Shown here piece by piece: positions 11,440-22,959 of a DNA stretch of 64,000 nucleotides. The notes under the pieces were generated by a model. That model made no database searches. It saw only the letters and a program-made list of their open reading frames with translations, and was not told where the DNA came from. This stretch comes from Thiohalomonas denitrificans (GTDB lineage Bacteria; Pseudomonadota; Gammaproteobacteria; Thiohalomonadales; Thiohalomonadaceae). The position numbers were made by a program, and so were the translations under genes. The DNA is taken from NCBI GenBank assembly GCA_020725115.1, contig DYFR01000008.1, forward strand, positions 1-64,000, given 5' to 3'. Numbering within the stretch: position 1 is the first letter of the stretch; the number at the start of each line of letters is the position of its first letter.

Positions 11440-11512
11440 GGCAGATGGCTGGCTCAGCGGGTGAAAGAGATATTTACCGGGGTGCAGATCATCCGTGATC
11501 TGGACGCCCCGT

Positions 11513-14500
11513 TCAAGTCGGAGACTTCTTCGCTCCCAACACCAAGTCATCCAGTGGCATCGGTTTCTCGATGATGTAGCCTTGGCCGAAATCCACCCCA
11601 ATCTTGCGCAACTTGTCCAGCGCCACATCATTCTCGATGAATTCGGCAATGGTGCGCTTGCCCAGGGCATGGGCCATCTCGTGGATTGACTTGACCACCG
11701 AGTAATCAAAAATATTGGTGCTGATGTTACGAATAAACTGTCCGTCTATCTTCAGATAGTCGACCGGCATCGATTTCAGATACGAATAGGAGGCATGACC
11801 GGAACCAAAATCGTCCAGCGCCAGCTGACACCCTGCCTGACGCAGACGTTTCATGTAATAAACCGCCCGCTCAATATTACTGATTGCAGCTGTTTCGGTG
11901 ATTTCAAAGCAAATCTGATGGCTGGGTACCTCAGCATTCTCCAGACGCAGAACCAGCTCGTCCATGAATGCCTCGTCATCAATGGAGTGACCGGAGAGAT
12001 TGACTGAAATGGAATTGATGGCGCTGAGTTTGCCACGGTTGGCACGCAACCATTCGAACACCTTGTCCACCACCCAACGGTCTATATCCAGTATGCGGTT
12101 ATAGATTTCCGCCGACAGCACGAACTGATCCAGCGACACCAGCTCTCCCTGCTCATTATGTATATGCAGCAGGATTTCATAACGCGGTAGTTCATGGGCA
12201 AACTTGAGTGAAGATATCTTCTGGCATTTGAGCTGGATCAGCCCGGCATCGAACAGCTTGTTGATCCGCCCGACCCACTCCATCACGCCCTGGCGCTTGA
12301 TGATGATCTCGCTTTCCGGATCATAGAACTGTACACGACCGCGTCCCGCCTCCTTGGCGGCGAAACAGGCCGAATCCACTGCCGCGAGCAGGGTACGCAC
12401 CGAGTCCCGTCGCGGATCGATGGAGGCAACGCCGAAGCTTGCATCGACGACGAACTCCTGATTCTCGCAGCGGAAATGATAGTCATTGATGGCGCGACGG
12501 ATATCCTGGGATCGCTTGATGCCCTGTTCGCGATTACAACCTTCCAGCAACACACCAAATTCATCGCCACCCAGTCGGGCGACCACGGTATCCGGCCCCA
12601 GTCGCTGCCGCAACATATCAGCCAGATGTCCCAGCAACTCATCGCCCGCCTCGTGGCCGCAGGTGACATTGATGACATTGAAGCGATCAAGATCGAAATA
12701 ACACAAGATATTGTCGCTGCCTTCCTTCTTGGCGCGCACCAGCAACTCATCCAGCGCACTCTCAAAGCCGCGCCGGTTCATCAGGCTGGTCAATGCGTCA
12801 TGGTTGGTCTGTTCGATCAACCGGTCATGGATCGATTGCAACATGGTATAGGTGGCACGATCCATCAGTGGCCGATCCCAGCCTTCCAGGATCAGCAAGC
12901 GCCCCTTGGCCATGGAGGCTGCCATCTCTTCAGGCCGGATATCGAGTCCCTTGTTGCCTTCACGATCGACGAATACGTAACGGCCCCACTTGCGATCAGA
13001 CCAGACCAGCTTCTGCTGTTGCAGATCCTCCTGATCGCTCTTGTAGGAAACCAGCTCACCATCGCCCAGTGCCTCGGCTCGCTTCAGCCAGCGAGTCCAT
13101 TCCACTTTGGACAGTTCCACCGGCTTCAGCACCAGCTTCTCCTGTTCCCAGGACTGCAGCATCAGTTGTGCAATCAACCCCTTCTTTATCCGTTCGACTT
13201 TGGCCGGATCAAGCTTGGCCTGTTCGAGATCGGAGATCAGCTCGGATACCAGTACCAGGCTGCGGGTATCGTCCTTGCTGAGACGCTCCAGTACCTTGCT
13301 GACCTCTTCCACCAGCTTATGGTTGGGCCAGTCGGATTTGATGCCCTTCAGCGGCTTGCCCTGCAGACGCATCAGCAGCTGTTCCATGGTGGCGCGTGAG
13401 CTGCGATAGCCGTCACCCGCCATACCATCACGTTGACAATGGCGCCATAGCAGGTTCTTCCAGCCGGCATCGAGCAACTCAAGTATTACCCGTGGAATCA
13501 TCCGACCTTCCGCCAGGTCGAACAGCCGGTCGATGTCCTCCAGCATGTCCAGCGTCATTTGCCGATGATTGGGTTCCGCCTTGCACTTGGCGATTACCTC
13601 GTCCACCTTGCTGCGGTATTCTTCCGACTGCTCACCATACAGCTGGTTAAGTGAGTTGACCGCATCGTCCAGCACCTTCGGATCACCGCCGGACTCCTCG
13701 CTCAGGTTCTGCAGCGCAGACTCAACCTTGGCGACCAGTTGCTGGCGCAATTCGGTTTTTTCCGGCGGCAGCATCTGGAACAGCTGGTCGAGGGTGTTGA
13801 ACAGGTGATGCACCGGATGCGAACGATCCTGCAGCACCTGCTCGTTGTTGAGTGCCATCTTGATGAATGGCAGCTCAATACTTTCGAACCAGCCCTTCAG
13901 ATGTGCATCGGCAATCTGGTCGGTCTGAATTGACGACAGCAGGCTTTCCGTAACTTCCAGCGTATCGTGGGTTTCCAGCGGCAGCTGCTTGGACGTGTCA
14001 CCGCCGGCCTGCTCGACCATGATTTCAGACAGCCGCGAAGCCAGGCTCGAACCCTGCTGGCGCAGACTGCGGATACTAAGGCCCTGCTGCTGCAGATGGG
14101 CCAAACCACTGTTCAGTTCCTGCGGGGAAAAATGCACCACCGGGCCGTGCGCCCCGGCCGCCCCTGCGGCAACATCGGTTCCCTCCTGACCGATGCCGGC
14201 ACGACGAGCGGTCGGCTGGGACTGTATGGCGGCGCGTTCCAGTTGCAACAACTCGTTAGCTGCAGCATAGGGCGACTGCTCCGCATAACCACGGCTACCT
14301 GCACTGCCGGGCTGCCCCGGAGCCAGCGACCCAGTACTGCCAGGTGCGGCTCCGCCGGCAGCAGCTGGAGCATAACCACCCTGCTGTGTTGCAGGTGCGG
14401 CTCCGCCGGCAGCGGCTGGAGCATAACCACCCTGCTGTGCTGCAGGTGCGGCTCCGCCGGCAGCGGCTGGAGCATAACCATCCTGCTGCGCGCCCCCTCC

Positions 14501-15775
14501 GCCAGCCTGCTGCTGCACAGCCCCGCCACCCTGCGGCATGGCGCCACCAGCGGTTGTCGGAGCATACCCTCCCCCCTGCTGCACGGGGCCTGTGGTCGCC
14601 GCGCCGCCGCCCTGGGCATAACCGGCCGACGTTCCTGCACCAGTGCCAGCAGGGGCATATCCACCGACGGGCGCCGGGCCTGTCCCATCGTATCCACCCG
14701 CCAGATCAGGGTGTGCGGCCTCACCTTCGGGCAGATCCGAACCTGGAGGGGGTGGCGCCGGCCGGCGCGCGGCCGTTTTTTTAAGCAGGTGAAAATCCTT
14801 CTTCAATTCAGGCAGGACACCCTGTTCCTTGAGGTGGCCGCTAATCTGCTCGTAAAAACGGCCGGTCTGGCCCAGCGTGAAATCCTCAAAGGCCTTGAAG
14901 ACGTGAGGCTTCATTTCCTCTTCAAGGCCCAGCGCATCAAAACATTCCTGAAACCGCTGCGCCAGCATGACGGAACCAATCGGATTGTTCTGGCGGTTGA
15001 TCGGGCGGTTCAGCACCAGCCCCAGGCGCTGCTCCAGGGCAAACAGCACTTCTTCGTTATGGGTGTCGAGCTTGGTGACAAGCGCCGTCGCAGTCAGCCA
15101 ATTCTGGAACTCATCCTCGGCCACCAGCGACAACTCGGTCGAATCCTCCAGCGAGGCCTGCTGCTTGAGCGGCTTACCCTTCTGGTCGAACTCGTCCATG
15201 ATGGCGCCGACATAACACCTCATCAGCTCCTGCTGACCACTGCGCAGTTTCTGCTGCGCTTCGATGATCCCGCGCCAGTTGCGTTTCGACAGCTCATCCG
15301 CCTTGTCGAGATTGCCGGCCCCCTGCAGGATGAATTCCTCCACCAGCCGCTCCAGAAACACCTTGGTTTTGTCACGACAGGCGGTAATCAGTGCCGCATA
15401 GCGGGCATCGGGCGGTGCCGCACGGGAGGGGGTTGCTGCCGCGCCATGTTGCACGCGGCTCATCAGGAACTGAAATGCCGCACCATCGACCTGGTTGAAG
15501 CTGACGCCGACACCAATGTCGATCACCCGTACCACCTGCCCCTGCAGAACGAAACCCTGCGCTGCAGCCCCTCCCGCAGGAAACCGCACCTCGATGTAAT
15601 CACCGCTGTTCCAGCGTACAGTGTGGGCAGCCTGGGGATAGAAGGTGACGAGCATTCCGCCCTGGCAGAAATCCTCCACTACACAATTGATGTTCTCCCC
15701 GCGGGGGGATATGGCGAGGGCATCCAGCCTCACCGGAAAACGGGGATGGGCGCGCTTGTTGGCAACTGACGTCAT
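11513..15775 (-). CDS. Large PilZ-DUF1631-GGDEF-EAL cyclic-di-GMP signalling protein
   Basis: From the ATG at 15775 (AGGAG ten bases upstream) the protein is 1,420 residues. Order: PilZ domain (~5-105; RxxxR in KRAHPRF, then DFCQGG with Cys where Ser is usual); DUF1631 region (~120-335 and resuming ~510-900); a Gly/Ala/Pro/Gln/Tyr-rich low-complexity insert (~338-508); GGDEF domain (intact [19 protein letters not shown] at ~1069-1073); EAL domain at the C-terminus. The EAL motif reads EIL with His for the Arg of ExLxR, but [23 protein letters not shown] and GQGYI are kept. No canonical RxxD inhibitory site precedes GGDEF. It may make, break and bind c-di-GMP. No membrane segment is seen. It lies upstream of guaA, 73 bases apart. 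Confidence 0.88.
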   Translation of the reverse strand: MTSVANKRAHPRFPVRLDALAISPRGENINCVVEDFCQGGMLVTFYPQAAHTVRWNSGDYIEVRFPAGGAAAQGFVLQGQVVRVIDIGVGVSFNQVDGAAFQFLMSRVQHGAAATPSRAAPPDARYAALITACRDKTKVFLERLVEEFILQGAGNLDKADELSKRNWRGIIEAQQKLRSGQQELMRCYVGAIMDEFDQKGKPLKQQASLEDSTELSLVAEDEFQNWLTATALVTKLDTHNEEVLFALEQRLGLVLNRPINRQNNPIGSVMLAQRFQECFDALGLEEEMKPHVFKAFEDFTLGQTGRFYEQISGHLKEQGVLPELKKDFHLLKKTAARRPAPPPPGSDLPEGEAAHPDLAGGYDGTGPAPVGGYAPAGTGAGTSAGYAQGGGAATTGPVQQGGGYAPTTAGGAMPQGGGAVQQQAGGGGAQQDGYAPAAAGGAAPAAQQGGYAPAAAGGAAPATQQGGYAPAAAGGAAPGSTGSLAPGQPGSAGSRGYAEQSPYAAANELLQLERAAIQSQPTARRAGIGQEGTDVAAGAAGAHGPVVHFSPQELNSGLAHLQQQGLSIRSLRQQGSSLASRLSEIMVEQAGGDTSKQLPLETHDTLEVTESLLSSIQTDQIADAHLKGWFESIELPFIKMALNNEQVLQDRSHPVHHLFNTLDQLFQMLPPEKTELRQQLVAKVESALQNLSEESGGDPKVLDDAVNSLNQLYGEQSEEYRSKVDEVIAKCKAEPNHRQMTLDMLEDIDRLFDLAEGRMIPRVILELLDAGWKNLLWRHCQRDGMAGDGYRSSRATMEQLLMRLQGKPLKGIKSDWPNHKLVEEVSKVLERLSKDDTRSLVLVSELISDLEQAKLDPAKVERIKKGLIAQLMLQSWEQEKLVLKPVELSKVEWTRWLKRAEALGDGELVSYKSDQEDLQQQKLVWSDRKWGRYVFVDREGNKGLDIRPEEMAASMAKGRLLILEGWDRPLMDRATYTMLQSIHDRLIEQTNHDALTSLMNRRGFESALDELLVRAKKEGSDNILCYFDLDRFNVINVTCGHEAGDELLGHLADMLRQRLGPDTVVARLGGDEFGVLLEGCNREQGIKRSQDIRRAINDYHFRCENQEFVVDASFGVASIDPRRDSVRTLLAAVDSACFAAKEAGRGRVQFYDPESEIIIKRQGVMEWVGRINKLFDAGLIQLKCQKISSLKFAHELPRYEILLHIHNEQGELVSLDQFVLSAEIYNRILDIDRWVVDKVFEWLRANRGKLSAINSISVNLSGHSIDDEAFMDELVLRLENAEVPSHQICFEITETAAISNIERAVYYMKRLRQAGCQLALDDFGSGHASYSYLKSMPVDYLKIDGQFIRNISTNIFDYSVVKSIHEMAHALGKRTIAEFIENDVALDKLRKIGVDFGQGYIIEKPMPLDDLVLGAKKSPT
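14340..14492 (-). repeat. In-frame 51-bp coding repeat (three copies)
   Basis: Three near-identical 51-base units starting near 14340, 14391 and 14442 encode the 17-residue repeat [17 protein letters not shown]. They lie inside the low-complexity insert of the DUF1631 protein. Near identity at the DNA level points to recent slippage or unequal crossover. Confidence 0.9.
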
Positions 15776-15922
15776 GTCACGGCGACTCCTGGGAGATTTT
15801 GAGAGATTATACCGAAAAAAGATCAGATACCACGTTCTGCCGCATACCTCACACAACTGCCGCGCCGTTACGACAAACCGCTCGATGATATAATTTCCAC
15901 CCCCACCGCCCAGTCAGCCGCC
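15776..15922. promoter_or_regulatory. Divergent promoter region for cmoA and the DUF1631 gene
   Basis: This 147-base gap separates divergent genes. A perfect TATAAT lies at 15889-15894 on the plus strand, 28 bases before cmoA. On the minus strand TATAAT reads at 15811-15806, ~30 bases before the DUF1631 gene. The -35 elements are weak on both sides. Confidence 0.5.
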
Positions 15923-16660
15923 ATGAGTAGCGAACGCCGCAAAGACACGCTTTATGCCATCCCCCAGGAACCCCTGGCCGACTTCGCCTTCGACGAACGG
16001 GTGGCAGCGGTGTTTCCGGACATGATTCGCCGTTCCGTCCCCGGTTACGGCACCCTCTGCGGTCAACTCGGCCTCATCGCGGGGGAGCATGCCCAGGCCA
16101 ACAGCCAGCTGTATGACCTGGGCTGCTCACTCGGCGCCGCCACCCTGGCCATGCGCCGTCGTGTCAGCCAGCCCGGCTGCCGCATCATCGCCATCGACAG
16201 CTCCGCTGCCATGGTGGAACGCTGCCGTGAAACCATTGAGGCCGACAATGCCCCTACCCCGGTGGAGGTGGTGTGTGCCGATATCCGCGACACCACCATC
16301 GAGCGTGCCTCGGTCGTGGTGATGAACTTCACCCTGCAGTTCATCGAACCGGCACAGCGTCTGTCGCTGCTGCGCGGCATCCATCACGGCCTGTTGCCAG
16401 GTGGTGTCTTGCTGCTGGCGGAGAAACTGTGTTTTACCGATAGCACCGAGCAAGCCCTGCTGGAACGGCTGCACCTTGCCTTCAAGCGCGCCAACGGCTA
16501 CTCCGAACTGGAGATCAGCCAGAAACGCTCGGCGCTGGAGAGGGTGCTGATTCCAGATACGCTGGAACAGCATCGTACACGCCTGCAGGAGGCGGGATTT
16601 GCTCAGGTTCATCCCTGGTTCCAGTCCTTCAACTTTGCCGCCCTCATCGCCTGCAAATGA
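15923..16660 (+). CDS. cmoA: Carboxy-S-adenosyl-L-methionine synthase
   Basis: CmoA makes carboxy-SAM from SAM and prephenate, the donor for tRNA wobble uridine modification (cmo5U34). The 245-residue protein has the family N-terminus [31 protein letters not shown], the SAM-binding motif [13 protein letters not shown], and the FTLQFI motif. Its stop overlaps the cmoB start (ATGA), giving a cmoAB operon. Confidence 0.97.
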   Translation: MSSERRKDTLYAIPQEPLADFAFDERVAAVFPDMIRRSVPGYGTLCGQLGLIAGEHAQANSQLYDLGCSLGAATLAMRRRVSQPGCRIIAIDSSAAMVERCRETIEADNAPTPVEVVCADIRDTTIERASVVVMNFTLQFIEPAQRLSLLRGIHHGLLPGGVLLLAEKLCFTDSTEQALLERLHLAFKRANGYSELEISQKRSALERVLIPDTLEQHRTRLQEAGFAQVHPWFQSFNFAALIACK

Positions 16661-17628
16661 TTGCTTACGAGCGCCTCTGGCAGGCACTGGCGACAACACC
16701 GCTCGCCAACTGGCATGCCTTGCTGCAGCAGCGTCTCGCCGAGGCGCTGGATCCCGCCAGCCATGGTGATCTGCCGCAGTGGTACCAAATCCTGGCGGCG
16801 CTGCCGCCCCTCACCCCGACCTCCATCGACCTGAACAGCGATTGCCTGCAAATCGGCTCCGCCAGCGATATCGATGCCGCAAGCCGTGACCGGCTGACAA
16901 CCCTGTTGCAACAGCTGCATCCCTGGCGCAAGGGGCCGTTCTGCCTGTTTGGCATCCACCTCGACACGGAATGGCGCTCCGACTGGAAATGGAACCGCAT
17001 CAGGGAGCATATCGACCTGCGCGGCAAGACGGTACTGGACGTGGGTTGTGGTAACGGTTATTACGGCTGGCGCATGCTCGGTGCGGGAGCGCAACTCGTG
17101 CTGGGTGTCGATCCGACGCTACGCTATGTCATGCAATACGCCATGATGCGCCACTATCTCGACAGCATGGACAACTACGTGCTGCCTCTCCGGTTCGAGG
17201 AATTGCCGGAGCACGGTGCCGCCTTCGATGTGGCCTTTTCCATGGGCGTGATCTACCACCGCCGCGATCCGCTGGAACACCTGCGGCGCCTGCATGGCCA
17301 GCTCAGATCGGGGGGGCAACTGCTACTGGAGGGTCTGGTGATCGCAGGAGAAGACGATGCGGTGTTACACCCGGCCGGCCGCTACGCCAAAATGAAAAAC
17401 GTCCACGCCATTCCCACCGTGACATTACTGCAGCGCTGGCTGCAGGACGCGGGCTATGAGGAAATCCGGACACTGGATGTTTCGGTAACCACACGGCAGG
17501 AGCAGCGCCGTACGGGCTGGATGCGGTTCGAGTCCCTGGCCGATTTCCTCGACCAGAACGATCCGGGACTGACCGTTGAAGGTTACCCCGCCCCGGTCAG
17601 GGCGAGTATTCATGCCCGCAAGGGCTGA
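16657..17628 (+). CDS. cmoB: tRNA U34 carboxymethyltransferase
   Basis: CmoB transfers the carboxymethyl group from carboxy-SAM to 5-hydroxyuridine-34 in tRNA. The 323-residue protein has [21 protein letters not shown], the Rossmann motif [20 protein letters not shown] and [13 protein letters not shown], all typical. The start overlaps the cmoA stop by 4 bases, implying coupling. Confidence 0.97.
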   Translation: MIAYERLWQALATTPLANWHALLQQRLAEALDPASHGDLPQWYQILAALPPLTPTSIDLNSDCLQIGSASDIDAASRDRLTTLLQQLHPWRKGPFCLFGIHLDTEWRSDWKWNRIREHIDLRGKTVLDVGCGNGYYGWRMLGAGAQLVLGVDPTLRYVMQYAMMRHYLDSMDNYVLPLRFEELPEHGAAFDVAFSMGVIYHRRDPLEHLRRLHGQLRSGGQLLLEGLVIAGEDDAVLHPAGRYAKMKNVHAIPTVTLLQRWLQDAGYEEIRTLDVSVTTRQEQRRTGWMRFESLADFLDQNDPGLTVEGYPAPVRASIHARKG

Positions 17629-17639
17629 TGGGCAACCGG

Positions 17640-17795
17640 CTAAACGGCGGCAAAAGACGGCAGGTGCGAGGCATCCCAGTCATCCGCTGCCTGATCCTCT
17701 GCCAGAAGTTCATTGAGGCAGCCGTCATCTGCGTCGTCAGTGTGGGAGGGATGGCTCGAATGGTCTGGCTTGGGGTGGTTATCGTGCCGGTTCAT
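17640..17795 (-). CDS. Small His/Asp-rich protein (51 aa), unknown function
   Basis: The ATG at 17795 has an excellent AGGAG six bases upstream, the main reason to call this gene. The 51 residues start MNRHDNHPKPDHSSHPSHTD: the N-terminal third has five His, and the rest is acidic (DDADD, AEDQAADD). There is no signal peptide or membrane segment. The His/Asp composition could bind metal, but this is a guess. It lies tail-to-tail with cmoB and upstream of the guaB terminator. No family is recognised. Confidence 0.45.
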   Translation of the reverse strand: MNRHDNHPKPDHSSHPSHTDDADDGCLNELLAEDQAADDWDASHLPSFAAV

Positions 17796-17894
17796 GTTAT
17801 CTCCTGTTGCACTGCGGAGATCCATTCACTGAGGTCGGATACGCCATTCCCTTCTTGGCATATTGTCGGAGGGAAGGCATGTTCCCGCCCGGTA

Positions 17895-17912
17895 ACCTTA
17901 TCCACATAAGGT
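17895..17912. promoter_or_regulatory. Inverted repeat, possible operator
   Basis: ACCTTAT-CCAC-ATAAGGT is a perfect 7-bp inverted repeat with a 4-base spacer, about 100 bases upstream of the small protein. It also contains a TTATCCACA DnaA-box match. A regulatory role is inferred only from symmetry and position. Confidence 0.3.
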
Positions 17913-17969
17913 GATAATGTCCACAATATTACTGTGACTACCATCGCAGTACGGTACATATGCGACGCC

Positions 17970-18010
17970 CAAAACAAGAGGGCCACCCGATGGGTGGCCC
18001 TCTTGTTTTG
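17970..18010. terminator. Bidirectional intrinsic terminator after guaB
   Basis: A perfect 19-bp stem (17970-17988 with 17992-18010) has a 3-base loop and A/T-rich outer ends (CAAAACAAGAGGG / CCCTCTTGTTTTG). It lies 16 bases after the guaB stop. Confidence 0.9.
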
Positions 18011-18025
18011 CAGAACAACGACCGA

Positions 18026-19486
18026 TCAGACGCGGTAGTTAGGCGCTTCCTTGGTGATCTGCACGTCGTGGACGTGGCTTTCGTGGATACCGGCGCTGGT
18101 GATGCGCACAAACTCCGGCCTGGTACGCATTTCGTCGATGGTCTTGCAGCCGGTATAGCCCATGGAAGAGCGCAGCCCACCCATCAACTGGTGGATCACC
18201 GGAGGCAGCGGCCCCTTGAACGGCACGCGGCCCTCGATACCTTCCGGCACCAGTTTGTCGGCCTCGTTACCTTCCTGGAAGTAGCGATCGGAGGAACCCT
18301 GCGAGGAGGCCATGGCGCCCAGCGAACCCATGCCGCGGTAGGACTTGTAGGAACGGCCCTGAAACAGCTCAACCTCACCCGGTGCCTCCTCGGTGCCGGC
18401 AAACATGCCGCCCAACATCACCGAGTAGGCCCCGGCGACGATGGCCTTGGACAGGTCACCGGAGTAGCGGATGCCGCCGTCGGCGATGAGGGGCACACCG
18501 GTACCGGCCAGTGCTTCAGCCACATTGGCCACGGCCGTGATCTGCGGTACGCCGACACCGGCCACGATGCGGGTCGTGCAGATGGAACCAGGGCCGATGC
18601 CCACCTTGACGCCATCGGCACCGGCCTCAACCAGGGCCAGGGCCGCGGCGGCGGTGGCGATATTGCCACCAATCACCTGCAGGTCGGGGAAATTCTGCTT
18701 GGCCCAGCGTACCCGATCCAGCACGCCCTGGGAGTGGCCATGGGCGGTGTCGACCACGATCACGTCAACACCCGCCTCGACCAGTGCGGCGATACGCTCG
18801 TCGGTACCGGCGCCCACACCGACGGCAGCGCCGACACGCAGGCGGCCCTGCTCATCCTTGCAGGCGTTGGGCTTGTCGGTAGCCTTCTGGATGTCCTTGA
18901 CGGTAACCATGCCCTTGAGACAGAAAGCGTCGTCCACCACCAGTATTTTCTCGATGCGGTGCTCGTGCAGCAGACGTTTGACCTCCTCCTTGTCCGCCCC
19001 TTCCTTCACGGTCACCAGTTTGGCCTTGGGGGTCATGATGGTGGAGACAGGGGCGTCGTAGCGGGTCTCGAAGCGCAGATCACGATGGGTGACGATACCC
19101 ACCAGGCCGCTGCCATCGACCACCGGCACGCCGGAGATGCCATAGGCGCGGGTCAGTTCCAGCACCTCACGGATGCTGGCCGTCGGGGCAACGGTAATGG
19201 GATCCTTGATCACGCCGCTTTCGAACTTCTTGACCTTGCGCACCTCGGTGGCCTGCTGCTCGGCGGTCATGTTCTTGTGGATGATGCCGATACCGCCTTC
19301 CTGGGCCATGGCGATGGCCAGGCGGGCCTCGGTCACGGTATCCATTGCGGCGGAAACCAGAGGCAGGTTCAGGGTGATGCCGCGGGTCAGCCGGGTCTTG
19401 AGATCCACTTCCTTGGGCAGGACGGTGGAATGGGCCGGGACCAGCAAAACGTCGTCGAAGGTAAGGGCTTCCTGAACAATGCGCAT
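18026..19486 (-). CDS. guaB: Inosine-5'-monophosphate dehydrogenase
   Basis: GuaB oxidises IMP to XMP, the committed step to GMP. The 486-residue protein has the N-terminal [13 protein letters not shown], two CBS domains (~95-210), the catalytic loop [18 protein letters not shown] with the active Cys, and the GGIRYSGD and GMGSLGAM motifs. It is a single gene followed by a strong terminator rather than a guaBA operon. Confidence 0.98.
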   Translation of the reverse strand: MRIVQEALTFDDVLLVPAHSTVLPKEVDLKTRLTRGITLNLPLVSAAMDTVTEARLAIAMAQEGGIGIIHKNMTAEQQATEVRKVKKFESGVIKDPITVAPTASIREVLELTRAYGISGVPVVDGSGLVGIVTHRDLRFETRYDAPVSTIMTPKAKLVTVKEGADKEEVKRLLHEHRIEKILVVDDAFCLKGMVTVKDIQKATDKPNACKDEQGRLRVGAAVGVGAGTDERIAALVEAGVDVIVVDTAHGHSQGVLDRVRWAKQNFPDLQVIGGNIATAAAALALVEAGADGVKVGIGPGSICTTRIVAGVGVPQITAVANVAEALAGTGVPLIADGGIRYSGDLSKAIVAGAYSVMLGGMFAGTEEAPGEVELFQGRSYKSYRGMGSLGAMASSQGSSDRYFQEGNEADKLVPEGIEGRVPFKGPLPPVIHQLMGGLRSSMGYTGCKTIDEMRTRPEFVRITSAGIHESHVHDVQITKEAPNYRV

Positions 19487-19654
19487 AGACGATCCGCCTT
19501 GGAGATATGTCGGTGAGATAAACGGGAAATTATACGTTTCTGACCTGCTCCGGTAAACAGGCCGTTACCCGCTGGCATGGTGTGGAATAATAGCTCGGCT
19601 TGTCGTCACCTACCTTAAGTCCCAACCAACACAAGCCCATCTGGAGGAGAAAAC

Positions 19655-19966
19655 ATGCGCAAGACCATCCTGGCCCTGGCCGCCACCACACTGCTCGGCG
19701 CCGGCTGTGCCACCCAGACCGCCAGCAAGCCCGCTGATGCCGATCAGGCCGCCGCCGCCATTGCTGCAGCCGATGTCAGCCGCAGCCAGGCCGCCTCCGT
19801 CGGTTACGAATGGCGCGATACGGCCAAAATGATCGATGAGGCCAAGAAGGCAGTGGAGGAAAAAGATTACGACAAGGCAGTCAAGCTGGCCCGTCAGGCC
19901 GAGCGCCAGGGCAAGAATGCTGCCGCACAGCAACAGCAGCAGATTGAAGCGGTCAAAACCAAGTAA
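19655..19966 (+). CDS. Small alanine-rich lipoprotein, SoxXA-binding-protein-like
   Basis: A 103-residue protein with a lipoprotein signal (LLGAGC, Cys at ~18). The mature part is helical: Ala-rich DADQAAAAIAAADVSRSQAASVGYEWRDT, then KKAVEEKDYDKAVKLARQAE. The VGYEWRDTAKMI and K.A...DYDKA.KLA.QA pattern resembles the small SoxXA-binding (SoxK-like) proteins of sulfur oxidisers, which help SoxXA in thiosulfate oxidation. No sox gene is nearby, so a general Lpp-like role is also possible. GGAGGA lies shortly before the ATG, and a terminator follows. Confidence 0.65.
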   Translation: MRKTILALAATTLLGAGCATQTASKPADADQAAAAIAAADVSRSQAASVGYEWRDTAKMIDEAKKAVEEKDYDKAVKLARQAERQGKNAAAQQQQQIEAVKTK

Positions 19967-19980
19967 TTGATATCCCTGGG

Positions 19981-20003
19981 AAAAGGCCGTATTGCGGCCT
20001 TTT
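19981..20003. terminator. Bidirectional intrinsic terminator
   Basis: The stem AAAAGGCCG/CGGCCTTTT with a 5-base loop ends in T-rich sequence. It sits 15 bases after the lipoprotein stop and 2 bases before the convergent flavoprotein stop, so it can serve both. Confidence 0.85.
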
Positions 20004-20005
20004 CC

Positions 20006-21235
20006 TCATTTGGTGGCCAGCCAGTTCAAGACCCCTCGCCCGGCCACCAGACCGCTGGCAAAACAGGCGGTCAGCAGATAGCCACCCGTCGGTGCCTCCC
20101 AGTCCAGCATTTCCCCCGCACAGAACACGCCGGGCAGCTCATGCAGCATCAGGCGCTCATCCACGGCCTCAAACAGCACCCCCCCTGCGCTGCTGATGGC
20201 CTCGTCCAGCGGACGCGGTGCAATCAGGGGTATCGGCAAGGCCTTGAGCACTGCGGCCAGACGCGCTGGGCTGAGCAAATCCTCTGCAACGGTGAACTCG
20301 TGCAGCAAGCCGGCCTTTACTCCCTCGATGCCGGCATACCGGCGCAGATGTTTCGCCAGACTGTCGCGCCCCCGTGGCCGGGACAGATCTGCAGCCAGAC
20401 GCGTCAACTCGCGCCCCGGCACCAGATCCAGCTGCAGGAGCGCCCGCCCTTCCATGGCAATGGCATCGCGCAGCGATGCCGACAGCGCGTAGATCACGCC
20501 GCCCTCGACCCCGTGCGCCGTCACCATCAACTCCCCCTGCCGGTGCTGGCCGGCAAAGCTCGCCACCACCGGCTTCACCGGCTCGCCGGCGAAACGGGAA
20601 CGGAAGTACTCGCTCCAGCGCACATCGAATCCGCAATTGGACGGACGTAATGGCGCGACCCTGACGCCGCGCTGCATCAGCAGCGGCACCCAGGCACCGT
20701 CCGAACCCAGCCGCGCCCAGCTGCCGCCTCCCAAAGCCAGCACCACGGCATCCGCCCGTACCTGCAGTTCACCCGCCGGTGTGGCAAAACGCAGCGCCCC
20801 CGACTCGTCCCAGCCCAGCCAGCGGTGGCGCACATGCAGGTGCACGCCGGCGGTGCGCAGCCGGTGCAGCCAGGCGCGCAGCAACGGTGCCGCCTTCATT
20901 TCGACAGGAAATACGCGGCCCGAGGTGCCGACAAAGGTGTCAATGCCCAGCCCATGTATCCACTGGCGCAGGGCCTCCGGGCCAAAGGCGGCGAGCAGTG
21001 GCTCAATGCGTTCGCGGCGCACGCCATAACGGGTCACAAAGCGCTCAACCGGCTCGGAGTGGGTGATATTCATGCCGCCCCTCCCCGCCATCAGAAACTT
21101 TCGCCCCAGCGACGGCATGGCATCGTACACATCGACCCGCACCCCGCTGGCCACCAATGCTTCCGCCGCCATCAGCCCGGCCGGGCCACCGCCGACGACG
21201 GCAACTGCGTGGGGTGATATGCGTGCTGATGGCAT
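20006..21235 (-). CDS. FAD-dependent oxidoreductase, HI0933/YhiN-like (TIGR03862 type)
   Basis: A 409-residue flavoprotein. It has the N-terminal dinucleotide motif VAVVGGGPAGLMAAEAL, the GRKFLMAGRGGMNITHSEP motif typical of HI0933-like proteins, ALGGGSWARLGSDG, and the C-terminal FAD motif CAGEMLDWEAPTGGYLLTACFASG. The shorter form with an ERI.P.L..FGPEALR block matches the TIGR03862 subgroup. The substrate is unknown. It converges on the small lipoprotein gene. Confidence 0.88.
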   Translation of the reverse strand: MPSARISPHAVAVVGGGPAGLMAAEALVASGVRVDVYDAMPSLGRKFLMAGRGGMNITHSEPVERFVTRYGVRRERIEPLLAAFGPEALRQWIHGLGIDTFVGTSGRVFPVEMKAAPLLRAWLHRLRTAGVHLHVRHRWLGWDESGALRFATPAGELQVRADAVVLALGGGSWARLGSDGAWVPLLMQRGVRVAPLRPSNCGFDVRWSEYFRSRFAGEPVKPVVASFAGQHRQGELMVTAHGVEGGVIYALSASLRDAIAMEGRALLQLDLVPGRELTRLAADLSRPRGRDSLAKHLRRYAGIEGVKAGLLHEFTVAEDLLSPARLAAVLKALPIPLIAPRPLDEAISSAGGVLFEAVDERLMLHELPGVFCAGEMLDWEAPTGGYLLTACFASGLVAGRGVLNWLATK

Positions 21236-21373
21236 CTACAAGTCCGGATTTATGTGCGCGGAAATATGCAAACGGCGGCCAGTGTACCCCATGCCACAGA
21301 GACCTTCGCGCTGCCCTGACCCCGTTGACAAGCTACCGGCGCTCCGGGTAAAGTGCGCGCCTTCGCTTCACCT

Positions 21374-21460
21374 GCCCAGGTGGTGAAATTGGTAGACACG
21401 CTAGCTTCAGGTGCTAGTGGGGGAAACTCCGTGGAGGTTCGAGTCCTCTCCTGGGCACCA
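21374..21460 (+). tRNA. tRNA-Leu (anticodon CAG)
   Basis: The acceptor GCCCAGG pairs with CCTGGGC, the anticodon arm CTAGC-TTCAGGT-GCTAG gives CAG, there is a class II variable arm (GGGGGAAACTCC), GGTTCGAGTCC in the T arm, and an encoded CCA. Length is 87 bases. Confidence 0.97.
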
Positions 21461-21464
21461 ACAC

Positions 21465-21499
21465 AAAAAAAGGGCTTCCCGGCGGGAAGCCCTTTTTTG
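21465..21499 (+). terminator. Intrinsic terminator after tRNA-Leu
   Basis: AAAAAAGGGCTTCCC-GGC-GGGAAGCCCTTTTTT forms a 15-bp stem with a 3-base loop and a T tract, beginning 5 bases after the tRNA. A similar A tract on the other strand makes it usable from both sides. Confidence 0.92.
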
Positions 21500-21557
21500 T
21501 TTCCGGCGTGCGGCGCAAGGGAGGGGCGTTGTCCGCCCCTCCCCCTTCACATCGTCC

Positions 21558-22919
<1,362 letters not shown>

Positions 22920-22959
22920 TCATAGTTTGATAGTCGGGAAACTCGAAAACGCGACGAAA

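Noticed and set aside
11440-11709. Longer guaA start
   Set aside because: The upstream extension overlaps the DUF1631 coding end and has no homology; the start at 11439 gives exactly the family length.
13967-15769. 600-residue open frame opposite the DUF1631 protein
   Set aside because: No recognisable motif and low-complexity composition; it is the antisense shadow of a gene with clear domains.
17898-17906. TTATCCACA, perfect DnaA box, as a replication origin signal
   Set aside because: A single 9-base match is expected by chance about every second window of this size, and no dnaA, dnaN or box cluster is near.
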